NCBI GenBank assembly: GCA_020636105.1
Contig: JACJYL010000002.1
Coordinates: 2,015,382-2,079,381 of the forward strand
DNA length: 64,000 nucleotides
Direction of reading: 5' to 3'
Origin: Lewinellaceae bacterium
GTDB lineage: Bacteria > Bacteroidota > Bacteroidia > Chitinophagales > Saprospiraceae
In this document: in pieces, positions 44,250 through 53,474 of the stretch
Layout: every line of letters starts with the position of its first letter
Position numbering within the stretch: position 1 is the stretch's first letter
Notes under the pieces: generated by a model
Database searches by the model: none
Seen by the model: only the letters and a program-made list of their open reading frames with translations
What the model was told of the DNA's origin: nothing
Made by a program: the position numbers and the translations under genes

Positions 44250-46409
44250 ATGAAAAGATTCTTACTCCCCGTTTTCATTCTTGGAATATTTCTTTCTACT
44301 TCGAGGCTATTTGCCCAGGCAGGGGATTGCCCCTACCCGATCATTTTTTTGCACGGCTGGACCGGGTCAGAGAGCTCCTTCAGCTCCGTTTACAACAATG
44401 GCGATTTCCAGTCCGTCTGGGGTGGTTTGGCGGATGTCTTCCATGCCGTAGTCAACGCGCAGGAAGGGACTTATATCTGGGGAAATGACGGGATTCCCCA
44501 TACCAATGATGATGATGTTTTGATCACGTTCACCAACGAGACCAATGACCTGGCTCCGGGTTGTCTTTATGCCATTAATCTCGATAACTACTGGAACGAA
44601 AATACCTCCAACCCTCAAATTCTGATCCACGATGGCGGCAGCCCGAGTTTCTGGGCCTCCGACAGCAATGAATCCGCCATTTACAAACAAGGGTATGCGC
44701 TGGGCGAAATGATCAAAAAAGTGCTGGCCGCCAACCCCGGGAAAGAAAAAGTCATCCTCATGGCTCATTCCATGGGAGGATTGGAATCCAGGGAATATTT
44801 GCAGCGTACCGATGCCAGTGGCAACCACATTTGGTGGGTGGATCCCAACAGTTCAGACGGGCACAAAGTAGCCAAACTGGTCACCACAAGCACCCCGCAC
44901 CGCGGTAGTAATACGATGGGCAACATCAGCGGTTTTGCGGATCATGAGGAAGACTCCACCAGGGACGGTCTCCCCGATCTTACCTCTGAAGCTGTGCGTG
45001 ATCTGAGATACAGCTACGGATGCGGATTCCTAGACCTGGATGATTGTCCGGGCAATTACCTGTTCGGGGGAGACGAAGACGATATCGGCACCTGGTTTTA
45101 TGCCAATGCCGACGTGGATTGCGACGGAGATGAAACCAGTCCCAATATCATAGGCATCAATATCAATGGGCAACAACAAGGATTTTCCAACCCATGGGAC
45201 GGCACTTACGACAATCCGTCAATGCCGCTGCCCACGGATATCCGCTACACCTGGATCACTTCCGACATATCTGTTGACAACGGGGACGGCGTAGTCGCCT
45301 GGTCACGACAGTGGCTTTACGCCAACAATATCCCCAAACCCAACGACGGGGTGGCCTTCCGTCTGTCGGATTCCCTGCTGACCGACCAATCTCACCTGAC
45401 GGTCAATAGTGATGTCAATACGGTTTTGAGGGGGTTGGACGAAGGCGATTATCCTCAGTTTGCCTGGGATGTGGCGCCGGAAATTGAATTTGCAGGCATG
45501 CCCCAAAGAAGAAGTATTAGCACCCCCGAGGGACCTTTTAATACAGATCCTGACTGGTTTAAATTTACGTTGGGCACAATTTCAACAGCCGGGTTGGAGG
45601 TTGCATTCATCCCCAATCCCAACCTGGGCGGGAGGATAGACTTTTTCACCTCCACTCCGGGAAGTTATACGCCCATGTCCACCACAGGCCAGTATGGGTC
45701 CACTTTTTCTCCCGGCGCCAATGCGATCCTCCTGAATATTCCAAAGGCAGATCTGAATCCGGGAAACGTTTACTATCTAAGGGTCATTCACAATAATGTA
45801 GGAGGCAATAGCTGGAGAGTCCCCTATCGTTTCCACTTCACTCCGGCCACTCCCTTACCGCTTGAACTGTTGACCTTCAGCGGCCAGGCCAATCAAAAGG
45901 AGGTCGATCTGTTCTGGACCACCATGAATGAATCAGGAACGGCCAATTTTGACATAGAAAGATCAGACAATGCCTTTCATTTTCACAAAATAGGCAGCAT
46001 CCCGGCCAAGGCTCAAAATGCGAACACTAACAGTTATGCTTTTACGGACAGGAATGCGCTGCCCGGCATGAATTACTACCGTTTGAAAATGATCGATCAG
46101 GATGGAAGTTTTACGTACAGCAAACAAATCAGCATCGTCTTAAAAAGGGAAGTTGCTGCCATCAGCCTTTTCCCCAATCCGGCCAGCACGGAATTAACCC
46201 TGCAATTTGAAAGTGCGACCAAAGAGGAGCTATCGGTTATGATCTATAACGCCATTGGTCAACAATTACTTCAACAGGCTTTCCTGCCCGAATCCGGATT
46301 TAATCAAATTAAACTGGATGTTTCTTCCCTGAGCCAGGGACTCTATTTTATGGAAATACAACAAGGCGGAGTGGCAGAAAAAGTTAAGTTTGCAGTTGAA
46401 AACGACTAA
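44250..46409 (+). CDS. T9SS-secreted lipase-like alpha/beta hydrolase
   Basis: 719 residues with signal peptide (cleavage near LFAQAG). The alpha/beta hydrolase domain is about 25-310: PIIFLHGWTGSESSF (oxyanion region), nucleophile S174 in LMAHSMGGLESREYL, and a possible catalytic His in the segment SHLTVNSDVN (about 383-392). The middle resembles PGAP1/triacylglycerol-lipase-like proteins. Beta-sandwich regions follow, and the last ~80 residues form a type A sorting domain (ISLFPNPASTELTLQFE, LSQGLYFMEIQ). It probably acts on lipids or esters outside the cell. Confidence 0.82.
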   Translation: MKRFLLPVFILGIFLSTSRLFAQAGDCPYPIIFLHGWTGSESSFSSVYNNGDFQSVWGGLADVFHAVVNAQEGTYIWGNDGIPHTNDDDVLITFTNETNDLAPGCLYAINLDNYWNENTSNPQILIHDGGSPSFWASDSNESAIYKQGYALGEMIKKVLAANPGKEKVILMAHSMGGLESREYLQRTDASGNHIWWVDPNSSDGHKVAKLVTTSTPHRGSNTMGNISGFADHEEDSTRDGLPDLTSEAVRDLRYSYGCGFLDLDDCPGNYLFGGDEDDIGTWFYANADVDCDGDETSPNIIGININGQQQGFSNPWDGTYDNPSMPLPTDIRYTWITSDISVDNGDGVVAWSRQWLYANNIPKPNDGVAFRLSDSLLTDQSHLTVNSDVNTVLRGLDEGDYPQFAWDVAPEIEFAGMPQRRSISTPEGPFNTDPDWFKFTLGTISTAGLEVAFIPNPNLGGRIDFFTSTPGSYTPMSTTGQYGSTFSPGANAILLNIPKADLNPGNVYYLRVIHNNVGGNSWRVPYRFHFTPATPLPLELLTFSGQANQKEVDLFWTTMNESGTANFDIERSDNAFHFHKIGSIPAKAQNANTNSYAFTDRNALPGMNYYRLKMIDQDGSFTYSKQISIVLKREVAAISLFPNPASTELTLQFESATKEELSVMIYNAIGQQLLQQAFLPESGFNQIKLDVSSLSQGLYFMEIQQGGVAEKVKFAVEND

Positions 46410-46412
46410 AAG

Positions 46413-46502
46413 GCTAAAGATTAAAGATTAAAGGCTAAAGTAACTCCTTTAACCCTTGGAACAACTGAACAACTTTGAACAATTTGAACAACTTGAACCA
46501 GT
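46413..46502 (+). repeat. Short-period repeats (GRYTAAA heptamers and TTGAACAAY nonamers)
   Basis: Four heptamers (GGCTAAA, GATTAAA, GATTAAA, GGCTAAA; 46413-46440) are followed by a nonamer run (TGAACAACT, TTGAACAAT, TTGAACAAC, TTGAACCAG; 46467-46502). They fill the gap between the lipase and the FAD oxidoreductase. The complementary TTTAGYC type occurs at 12754-12797. Confidence 0.75.
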
Positions 46503-46532
46503 TAGCCCTTAGCCGTTAAAAGAAAAAACGCT

Positions 46533-47756
46533 TTGAATAACAAGAACATTGCCATTATAGGAGGTGGAGCGGCGGGTTTTTTCTCAGCCATTGCGGTCAA
46601 GGAAAATTATCCTGATGCCCGGGTGGTCATTTTTGAAAAATCCCCAAAGCTGCTGTCGAAGGTAAAAGTCTCCGGCGGAGGCAGGTGTAATGTCACCAAT
46701 GGCTGTACTTCCATCAGTGAATTGTCGGAAGCCTATCCAAGGGGAGGGAAAAAATTAAAAAAAGCCTTCCGTATTTTTAATACCCGGCACACCATGGAAT
46801 GGTTTGAATCGCGGGGCGTGCCCCTTGTAACCCAGGAGGACAACTGTGTATTTCCGGTTTCCCAGGATTCCCAGAGCATCATCGATTGTTTTATGAAGGA
46901 AGCCAAAAAAAAAGGCATCCAAATCGTTACGGGCGTTGGCATAAAAAGCATCAAGCCGGCCGGCGGAAAGTTGGAGCTTTCCTTTGCCGAGGAAATTTCT
47001 AGCACAAATGTCTTCGACAAAGTCATTGTTGCTACAGGAGGTTCTCCAAAAAGGAAAGGCCTGGAATGGCTGGAATCGTTGGGACATAAGATCGAAGAAC
47101 CTGTTCCGTCCCTGTTTACCTTTAATATGCCCAAAGAACCCATTACTGCTTTGATGGGCATCGTAGTGGAGCACTCACAAGTGAGCATTCAGGGGACCGG
47201 GCTTCATGCCGGGGGGCCGCTGCTCATTACCCATTGGGGCATGAGCGGACCCGCCATTTTGAAATTATCGGCTTTTGGGGCAAGGTTGCTGAGCGAGATG
47301 AACTACAGGTTCAATGTCCAGGTAAATTGGGTCAATGAGAAAAACTTTGAGCGGGTCAGCGAAGCCTTGAATCAAATTGTACATTCCCATCCCAATAAAA
47401 TACTTTCGAATGTTCGTCCCTATTTTTTACCGGAGCGGTTATGGCTTTACCTGTTGGGAAAATGCGATTTTCCCGAAAACAAAAGGTGGAGCGAATTGGG
47501 CAAAAAAGGCATCAACAAACTCGTAACAGTGCTCACTAATGACGTTTATGCCGTCAGTGGAAAAACGACCTTCAAAGAAGAATTTGTCACCTGTGGAGGC
47601 ATCAGCCTGGAAAGTGTGGACTTCAATACCATGCAGAGCCTGGTTTGCCCAAACCTCTATTTCGCCGGGGAGCTTTTAGACATCGATGGCATCACCGGAG
47701 GCTACAATTTCCAGGCGGCATGGACGACAGGGTTCATTGCAGGAAAGCTGGGATGA
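46533..47756 (+). CDS. NAD(P)/FAD-dependent oxidoreductase, HI0933/YhiN family
   Basis: 407 residues, with a TTG start at 46533 (no in-frame ATG or GTG upstream before a stop). The FAD-binding start IAIIGGGAAGFFSAIAV is a clear Rossmann motif. Further HI0933 features are KVSGGGRCNVTN and the end GELLDIDGITGGYNFQAAW. The family is widespread but biochemically poorly known. It follows the lipase gene on the same strand after a repeat-filled gap. Confidence 0.92.
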   Translation: MNNKNIAIIGGGAAGFFSAIAVKENYPDARVVIFEKSPKLLSKVKVSGGGRCNVTNGCTSISELSEAYPRGGKKLKKAFRIFNTRHTMEWFESRGVPLVTQEDNCVFPVSQDSQSIIDCFMKEAKKKGIQIVTGVGIKSIKPAGGKLELSFAEEISSTNVFDKVIVATGGSPKRKGLEWLESLGHKIEEPVPSLFTFNMPKEPITALMGIVVEHSQVSIQGTGLHAGGPLLITHWGMSGPAILKLSAFGARLLSEMNYRFNVQVNWVNEKNFERVSEALNQIVHSHPNKILSNVRPYFLPERLWLYLLGKCDFPENKRWSELGKKGINKLVTVLTNDVYAVSGKTTFKEEFVTCGGISLESVDFNTMQSLVCPNLYFAGELLDIDGITGGYNFQAAWTTGFIAGKLG

Positions 47757-47833
47757 TCCTTTTGTCCATAGCCTTAGGCGTTCCGCTCTTTTTCTTCACT
47801 TTTTGAATAATGTTTCTAATGAAGGCGTTCGAA

Positions 47834-49759
47834 TCACTTTTTAGCGACCTTTTTGCCTTTTTTTGCGGGTTCATTTTTAAAAACAACTATACTCAATGCC
47901 GGCAGAGTCACCTCTATCGAAAAAGGTCTGCCGTGATGCCCTTCCTCTGAAGCAGTCAGGGTGCTATTAGCATCCATTCCATCTCCTGCATAATCTTCAT
48001 CGGTACTGTTGAGTACTTCTTTCCATTTTCCTTCCATGGGTACGCCAATCCTGTATCCCTGGCGCACTACAGGTGTGAAATTGCATACAATAACGAGGGT
48101 ATCTTTTTCATCTTCCGATTTTCTCAGGAAAGCAACGACACTTTGATTGCTGTCGGTGCCATCGATCCATTCGAAACTTCGGTAATCGAACTGGTATTCA
48201 GACAGGGCGGGTTCTTTTTTATAAAAATCATTGAGTTTTTGCACCCATTTTTGCACCCCTTTATGATTATCGTATTGGAGCAGGTGCCATTCCAGTCCCA
48301 CCTCGATGTTCCATTCGGTCGTTTGTCCGAATTCACCTCCCATAAACAGCAGGTTGGACCCCGGGTGCATCCACTGCATCCCGAAAAGCAGCCTTAGGTT
48401 GGCAAACCGTTGGGCTTCATCGCCCGGCATTCTCGTGAAGAGTGTACCCTTTCCATGCACCACCTCATCATGTGAAAGCGGAAGCATATATTTCTCAGCG
48501 AAGGCATAGGTGAAACTAAAAGTGATTTTATTTTGGTGGAATTTCCTGAATAATGGATCGATTTTAAAATACTCCAGCGTGTCATTCATCCAGCCCATCA
48601 TCCACTTCTGGTCAAACCCAAGACCATCCCATTCCACGTCCCGGGTCACGCCGGGCCAATCCGTTGATTCTTCTGCAATAACGACCGTCCCCGGGTATTC
48701 CCGATGAATGGCCATATTTAATTCTTTGACAAAATCAATGGCTTCCAGGTAACCGTTGCCGCCGTATTTATTCGGGGTCCACTGGCCTTCCTCCCGGGAA
48801 TAGTCCAGATGAATCATGGAGGCCACAGCATCCACCCTGATGCCATCGGCATGGTAATATTCCAGCCAGAACATGGCATTGGAGAAAAGGAAATTCCTCA
48901 CTTCCTTACGCCCATAATCAAAAATAAAACTCTGCCAGTCGGGATGAAATCCCTTCTGGGGATCAGCATGTTCATAGAGGTGTGTGCCGTCAAACCATCC
49001 CGGACCGTGCGCATCTGTAGGGAAATGCGAAGGCACCCAGTCAAGGATCACCCCGATGCCGGCCTGGTGGAATTTATCGATGAGAAACATCAGGTCTTCC
49101 GGTTTGCCAAAGCGGCTGCTTGGTGCGTAATACCCGGTGATCTGGTATCCCCATGAATGAAAATAGGGGTGCTCCATCACAGGCATGAGCTCCACATGTG
49201 TAAAGCCCATTTTTTTAACATAAGGCACGAGTTCACGGGCCATCTCCTGGTAGGTCAGCGATTCGTCGCCGTTATTTTTCTTTTTCCAGGAACCAATATG
49301 CACTTCATAAACCGAAAAACCGGTATCGGCCTTGCGATTTTTCATCCATTCATCGTCTTTCCACTTGTAATTCAGGTCCCAGACGACAGAAGCTGTATTG
49401 GAAGGCACTTCCCAAAGCCGAGCATAAGGGTCCCCTTTATCGAGTAATTGTCCTGTATTGGATTGGATGCGATATTTGTAAACGGTCCCTTTATTGAGCC
49501 CGGGAATAAACCCTTCCCAAATGCCTGATTGATCCAGCCGGGGAAAAAGTTTATGGGTCTGATCGTCCCATTCATTGAAGTCCCCAATAACGGAAACATA
49601 ACGCGCATGGGGTGCCCATACGGCAAAATGAGTACCTTGCTCACCATCCAGTTTGAGGGGATGGCTTCCTAAATTCTGATAGGCACGAAAATGATTGCCC
49701 GACCGGAAAAGGTAAAGATCGTAATCGGAAAAAAGCGAATGTGGTTTGACGTTTGACAT
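47834..49759 (-). CDS. glgB: 1,4-alpha-glucan branching enzyme
   Basis: 641 residues. A CBM48 domain at about 35-125 (FAVWAPHARYVSVIGDFNEW) precedes the GH13 barrel. Catalytic D310 in GIRVDAVASM and E363 in VIAEES; HDEVVHGKGTL carries the conserved His/Asp. It forms alpha-1,6 branches in glycogen. The additional N-terminal domain of the E. coli enzyme is absent, as in many bacteria. No other glg gene is adjacent. The end is Lys-rich (KKGKKVAKK). Confidence 0.95.
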   Translation of the reverse strand: MSNVKPHSLFSDYDLYLFRSGNHFRAYQNLGSHPLKLDGEQGTHFAVWAPHARYVSVIGDFNEWDDQTHKLFPRLDQSGIWEGFIPGLNKGTVYKYRIQSNTGQLLDKGDPYARLWEVPSNTASVVWDLNYKWKDDEWMKNRKADTGFSVYEVHIGSWKKKNNGDESLTYQEMARELVPYVKKMGFTHVELMPVMEHPYFHSWGYQITGYYAPSSRFGKPEDLMFLIDKFHQAGIGVILDWVPSHFPTDAHGPGWFDGTHLYEHADPQKGFHPDWQSFIFDYGRKEVRNFLFSNAMFWLEYYHADGIRVDAVASMIHLDYSREEGQWTPNKYGGNGYLEAIDFVKELNMAIHREYPGTVVIAEESTDWPGVTRDVEWDGLGFDQKWMMGWMNDTLEYFKIDPLFRKFHQNKITFSFTYAFAEKYMLPLSHDEVVHGKGTLFTRMPGDEAQRFANLRLLFGMQWMHPGSNLLFMGGEFGQTTEWNIEVGLEWHLLQYDNHKGVQKWVQKLNDFYKKEPALSEYQFDYRSFEWIDGTDSNQSVVAFLRKSEDEKDTLVIVCNFTPVVRQGYRIGVPMEGKWKEVLNSTDEDYAGDGMDANSTLTASEEGHHGRPFSIEVTLPALSIVVFKNEPAKKGKKVAKK

Positions 49760-49812
49760 GGTGTAAACTTACGGAATTTTTTCGATTAAATAATCTATAA
49801 AAAATGAATAAA

Positions 49813-49842
49813 AGCCCGGTTAGTTGTTATACTAACCGGGCT
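49813..49842 (-). terminator. Intrinsic terminator of the GlsB-like gene
   Basis: AGCCCGGTTAGT pairs perfectly with ACTAACCGGGCT around TGTTAT. On the minus strand a T-rich stretch follows. Confidence 0.8.
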
Positions 49843-49866
49843 CCTTCAATGAGTAAAAATCGATTT

Positions 49867-50112
49867 TTACTTTTTAATCATACCTAGCAACCAAACCAGC
49901 AAACCGCCGCCGACGACTGCTGTAATGATTGAACCCAGGAGCCCACCATTGGTGGAAATACCCAAAAGACCAAAAACCCAGCCACCGAGAATTCCTCCGA
50001 TGATACCGACAACGATATTACCCAAAATCCCGAATCCGCCGCCTTTAAAAAGGGTGCCCACCAGCCAGCCGGCTAATGCACCTACTAAAATGAAGTAAAT
50101 AAAACCTCCCAT
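49867..50112 (-). CDS. GlsB/YeaQ/YmgE family stress-response membrane protein
   Basis: 81 residues with three hydrophobic, Gly-rich segments: ILVGALAGWLVGTLFKGGGF, GILGNIVVGIIGGILGGWVF, and ITAVVGGGLLVWLLGMI. This layout is typical of the transglycosylase-associated family. The proteins are induced by stress in some bacteria; molecular role unknown. It has its own terminator. Confidence 0.9.
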   Translation of the reverse strand: MGGFIYFILVGALAGWLVGTLFKGGGFGILGNIVVGIIGGILGGWVFGLLGISTNGGLLGSIITAVVGGGLLVWLLGMIKK

Positions 50113-50197
50113 AATGAATTGATTTGGTGAATAATTCGATTTTCTGTCCCTGCAATATAATAAATTTTATTGTAGAAATGAGTAAAAATTACCCAAT

Positions 50198-50383
50198 CTA
50201 ATGTTCCGGCAGGTAAGCATCAATAAAAACATCTGTCGTTGTTACCCGGGTGCACAGGCTGTCGACAGCCGTCTGTGGCAGGAAAATGCGGCCGACTGAT
50301 TTGGCTAAAATGGTAAAACCGCTCTCACGGGAATGTGCCGTTTCAAGGATGGCTACACTTTTGGCAATGGGTCCTTAGGGCAT
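50198..50383 (-). pseudogene. Possible small broken gene
   Basis: On the minus strand an ATG (50381-50383), CCC, then a stop TAA (50375-50377) is followed by 57 codons without stop up to TAG (50198-50200). The translation after the stop has protein-like composition: KSVAILETAHSRESGFTILA near its start and TDVFIDAYLPEH at the end. It may be a gene with a nonsense change, a gene remnant, or chance. The rest of the gap 50113-50478 holds the leader of the next gene and nothing else recognisable. Confidence 0.3.
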
Positions 50384-50478
50384 AAAGATTGAATGATTTC
50401 ACAGATCGTTTGATTTTCAAAATTCTAATGGGAACCAATTTCGCAAAATATACTAACTTTACCCATAAAAATAAGATC

Positions 50479-51375
50479 ATGCTGAGAATATTCAACACCA
50501 TTCTATTCGCTGCAATCCTTTGGGTGCCCGTTGAAGCCCAATTGCCCAAATCCAATATTTATCTTTTTGAAGTTAAGCAGGTTTCGGATAGTGCCTACAA
50601 TTTCAATAATGCCAAGTGGTTGACTTATTTCAACGAAAGCGGCTACAACAATCAACCGGCCTTTTTCAGCCCGACCCAGCTTTACATCAGCGTACAAACG
50701 CCCAAGGATTCTCAGACGGATCTTTACATGCTTGACCTCAGTACCAATACCAAGGTAAAAGTAACCGAAACTCCCGAAGGGGAATTTTCTGCTCAGCGCA
50801 TGCTCGATTATTACAGCTTTTCCGCCATCCGGCAGGAATATACCGGGCGAGACACCCTGCTCCGGTTATGGCAGTTCCCTATTGACCGGCTAAGCAAGGG
50901 GCAGCCTGTTTTCAAATACCTGACCAATGTAGGTTATTATTACTGGCTCAATGGCACCGAGGTGGCTGTTTGTATCGTGGATAATCCCAATTACCTCGCC
51001 ATCGCCAATACCCGTACCGACGAGGTGACGCCCCTGGCGACAAACGTGGGCCGCTGCTTTCAAAAATTACCCAACGGAAACCTGGTGTATGTCCAAAAAG
51101 GAGAATACAGCGATAATTGGTACCTACTGGAAAAAAATCTCTACCACCCGGAGCAACAGCCGAGGACCATCATTGAAACCCTCAAAGGGTGCGAGGATTT
51201 TGCGTTGTTCCCCGACGGTACTTTTGTGATGGGACGTGGCAGTAAACTTTTTAAATTCAACCAGTTTACGGATGAGGACTGGGTGGAAATTGCCGACTTG
51301 CGTTATTACGATATTCGCAATATTTCAAGGCTGGCGATCAGCCCGGATTTCAAGATCGCCATCGTAGCAGACTAA
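50479..51375 (+). CDS. Exported TolB-like beta-propeller protein, unknown function
   Basis: 298 residues from the ATG at 50479, chosen because MLRIFNTILFAAILWVPVEA is a signal peptide there. The body has repeated propeller-like strands (QPAFFSPTQLYISVQ, TDLYMLDLSTNTKVKVTETP, CFQKLPNGNLVYVQKG, FALFPDGTFVMGRG). The glutaminase gene starts 8 bp after its stop, so the two are probably one operon. Confidence 0.75.
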   Translation: MLRIFNTILFAAILWVPVEAQLPKSNIYLFEVKQVSDSAYNFNNAKWLTYFNESGYNNQPAFFSPTQLYISVQTPKDSQTDLYMLDLSTNTKVKVTETPEGEFSAQRMLDYYSFSAIRQEYTGRDTLLRLWQFPIDRLSKGQPVFKYLTNVGYYYWLNGTEVAVCIVDNPNYLAIANTRTDEVTPLATNVGRCFQKLPNGNLVYVQKGEYSDNWYLLEKNLYHPEQQPRTIIETLKGCEDFALFPDGTFVMGRGSKLFKFNQFTDEDWVEIADLRYYDIRNISRLAISPDFKIAIVAD

Positions 51376-51383
51376 ATCTCCCG

Positions 51384-52298
51384 GTGGACTATCAACAAAT
51401 TTTAGCGGACATTAAAAAGGAAATCGCTCCTTTTGCCGGTCAAGGGAAAGTGGCGGACTATATCCCGGAACTGAACAATGTAGATCCTGATAAATTCGGG
51501 ATACATCTCACCTTTCTGGACGGAACTTCCTTCTCCCTTGGGGACAGCGATGAGCGATTTTCCATTCAAAGTATTTCGAAAGTCCTTTCGGTAGCGCTGG
51601 CCATTTCCATTATTGGGAAGGATATTTGGAAACGTGTGGGAGTCGAACCTTCCGGGCATCCGTTCAACAGCCTGGCCCTGCTTGAATATGAAAAAGGCAT
51701 CCCGAGAAACCCCCTCATCAATTCCGGTGCCATTGTCGTGGCCGATATCCTTTATTCCCTCTTAAGGGATCCGAAAAAAGATTTCCTGGACTTCGTCCGG
51801 AAAATGGCGAAAACGGATAGCATCAATTACAACCTGGATGTAGCGGCTTCTGAAAAAAAATGGGGCCACAGGAACGCTTCCCTGGCCTACCTGCTCAAAT
51901 CTTTTGGCAATATTCATAATGAGGTGGACGCGGTACTCGATTTTTATTTTCACATTTGTGCCATTGAAATGTCGTGTAAGGAGCTGGCCCAGGCTTACCT
52001 GCCCTTTGCCGATCATGGGAGAGAACTGAGCATTACCGGAGAATTTCTCACTTCCAGCCAGATCAAGCGCATCAATGCCCTGATGCAGACCTGTGGTTTT
52101 TACGATGAAGCGGGAGAATTTACTTTTAAGGTAGGATTGCCGGGGAAAAGCGGCGTTGGCGGTGGTATCGTGGCGGTTTATCCGGAAACTTACAGCGTGG
52201 CTGTATGGAGTCCGAGACTCAATAAAAAAGGAAATTCCGTGTTGGGCATGAAAACCCTTGAACTACTGACAACCAAAACAGGGATGTCTATTTTTTAA
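51384..52298 (+). CDS. glsA: Glutaminase A
   Basis: 304 residues from a GTG at 51384, 8 bp after the preceding gene. Serine beta-lactamase-like fold: S63-I-S-K66 in FSIQSISKVLS is the SxxK motif. NPLINSGAIVV and GVGGGIVAVYP are conserved glutaminase segments. The enzyme releases ammonia from glutamine. The coupling to a secreted propeller protein is unexplained. Confidence 0.93.
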   Translation: MDYQQILADIKKEIAPFAGQGKVADYIPELNNVDPDKFGIHLTFLDGTSFSLGDSDERFSIQSISKVLSVALAISIIGKDIWKRVGVEPSGHPFNSLALLEYEKGIPRNPLINSGAIVVADILYSLLRDPKKDFLDFVRKMAKTDSINYNLDVAASEKKWGHRNASLAYLLKSFGNIHNEVDAVLDFYFHICAIEMSCKELAQAYLPFADHGRELSITGEFLTSSQIKRINALMQTCGFYDEAGEFTFKVGLPGKSGVGGGIVAVYPETYSVAVWSPRLNKKGNSVLGMKTLELLTTKTGMSIF

Positions 52299-52300
52299 GC

Positions 52301-52330
52301 AAAAAAAGATGGCCCCACACTGGAGCCATC
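52301..52330 (-). terminator. Intrinsic terminator of the EF-hand gene
   Basis: GATGGC (52308-52313) pairs with GCCATC (52325-52330). On the minus strand seven T follow directly (plus-strand A-run 52301-52307). Confidence 0.7.
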
Positions 52331-52393
52331 CGTAAACAAATTTAAAACTTAAATCATCAATATTTTAACAGTTAAACAGCTATTTCGGTGTCA

Positions 52394-52855
52394 TTAACCG
52401 CCCCGGCGTCCGTTACCGCCGCTTGAGCGAGTGCCTCTGTTCAATTGCTGGCCACTACCACTACCATCCCTGAGGCGCTGAGGAGTGCCTGTACCGGAAC
52501 CATCTCTTAGTCGTTGTCCGTTACCTGAGCCATTTTTCATGCCTTTTCCTTGTCCTTTTTGACCTTTATTGCCATTGCCATTGCCCATTTGATTCTTTTT
52601 TTGTGACTTTTTCATTTTTTGGTATTCTTTTCGGTTAAGCATACCATCTCCGTTCTGGTCAAAATTACCCATTTGAGTATTTTGACATTCTCCGGCACTT
52701 ACGAATCCATCCCCATTCTTATCACATTGTGTGAATTTTTGGGCTTTTCCGTTTCCCTGCCCGCCTTGGGCGTAAGTTACTCCCATACCAATAAACATCA
52801 TCATGGAGAGGAGCAACAGGTTGTTGTACCATCTTAACTTCGCTTGCATTTTCAT
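52394..52855 (-). CDS. Exported EF-hand protein with Gly/Asn-rich tail
   Basis: 153 residues with signal peptide (cleavage near VTYAQG). Two EF-hand loops: CDKNGDGFVSAGE and FDQNGDGMLNRKE, both with the Asp/Asn pattern for calcium. The last ~65 residues are low-complexity (Gly, Asn, Gln, Arg, Ser, with repeated LRDGSG). Basic tail and acidic loops suggest a calcium-dependent surface or matrix role; this is inference. It lies near the DUF2202 protein, which also has a GNG-rich tail. Confidence 0.8.
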   Translation of the reverse strand: MKMQAKLRWYNNLLLLSMMMFIGMGVTYAQGGQGNGKAQKFTQCDKNGDGFVSAGECQNTQMGNFDQNGDGMLNRKEYQKMKKSQKKNQMGNGNGNKGQKGQGKGMKNGSGNGQRLRDGSGTGTPQRLRDGSGSGQQLNRGTRSSGGNGRRGG

Positions 52856-53123
52856 AACTTTAAATTTTAATGAACTAATAAATACTTATACATGTAATTA
52901 GTTAGCCATATTTTTATTTTTGTTTTTTATAAGAAAGGCTTAATTCAAATTGCCTTTCAATCTGTACTACGCAGCTGTTTTTATTTTCTTTCGTTTTACG
53001 GAATTTTTTTTTCGAAAAAAAAACCGGACTGCTTTACAAAATTCAAAAAGAATAGAAAGAGGATCTGAAACTGGTAAATTGTATTGAATTGCCTTATCTT
53101 CGGCTATTCAAAACAATAAACAT

Positions 53124-53429
53124 ATGTTCATATCAAACATTGTCAAAAATCTGGATGATTTTACAGATTTTGGAGAAACGAAAAAGGTAGAAAAAATTTT
53201 CGAAAACGAAAATACCACCATATTGCACCTGGTAATGAAAGAAGGTCAGGGGCTGCCCGAACATTCCACCCCCATCGACGCATTCCTGATACTGATCAGT
53301 GGATTTGTTGTCTTGACAATGGATGGTAAGGAACACGCTTTGGATCCCAATGATACCATTGTACTTCCGGCCGGCATGAAACATGCACTTTGGGCCAAAG
53401 AGCATTCAAAACTGCTCTTGATCAGGTAA
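53124..53429 (+). CDS. Small cupin-domain protein
   Basis: 101 residues forming one beta-barrel cupin: LPEHSTPIDAFLILISGFVV, then DTIVLPAGMKHALWA. His residues typical of metal ligands are present (H78-type in EHST, H in KHALW). Ligand unknown. It precedes the ECF operon by 45 bp on the same strand and may be part of it. Confidence 0.85.
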   Translation: MFISNIVKNLDDFTDFGETKKVEKIFENENTTILHLVMKEGQGLPEHSTPIDAFLILISGFVVLTMDGKEHALDPNDTIVLPAGMKHALWAKEHSKLLLIR

Positions 53430-53474
53430 TCGCCGGAAGACAATCAAAAATTAAGCCGATTAACACCTCTCTTC

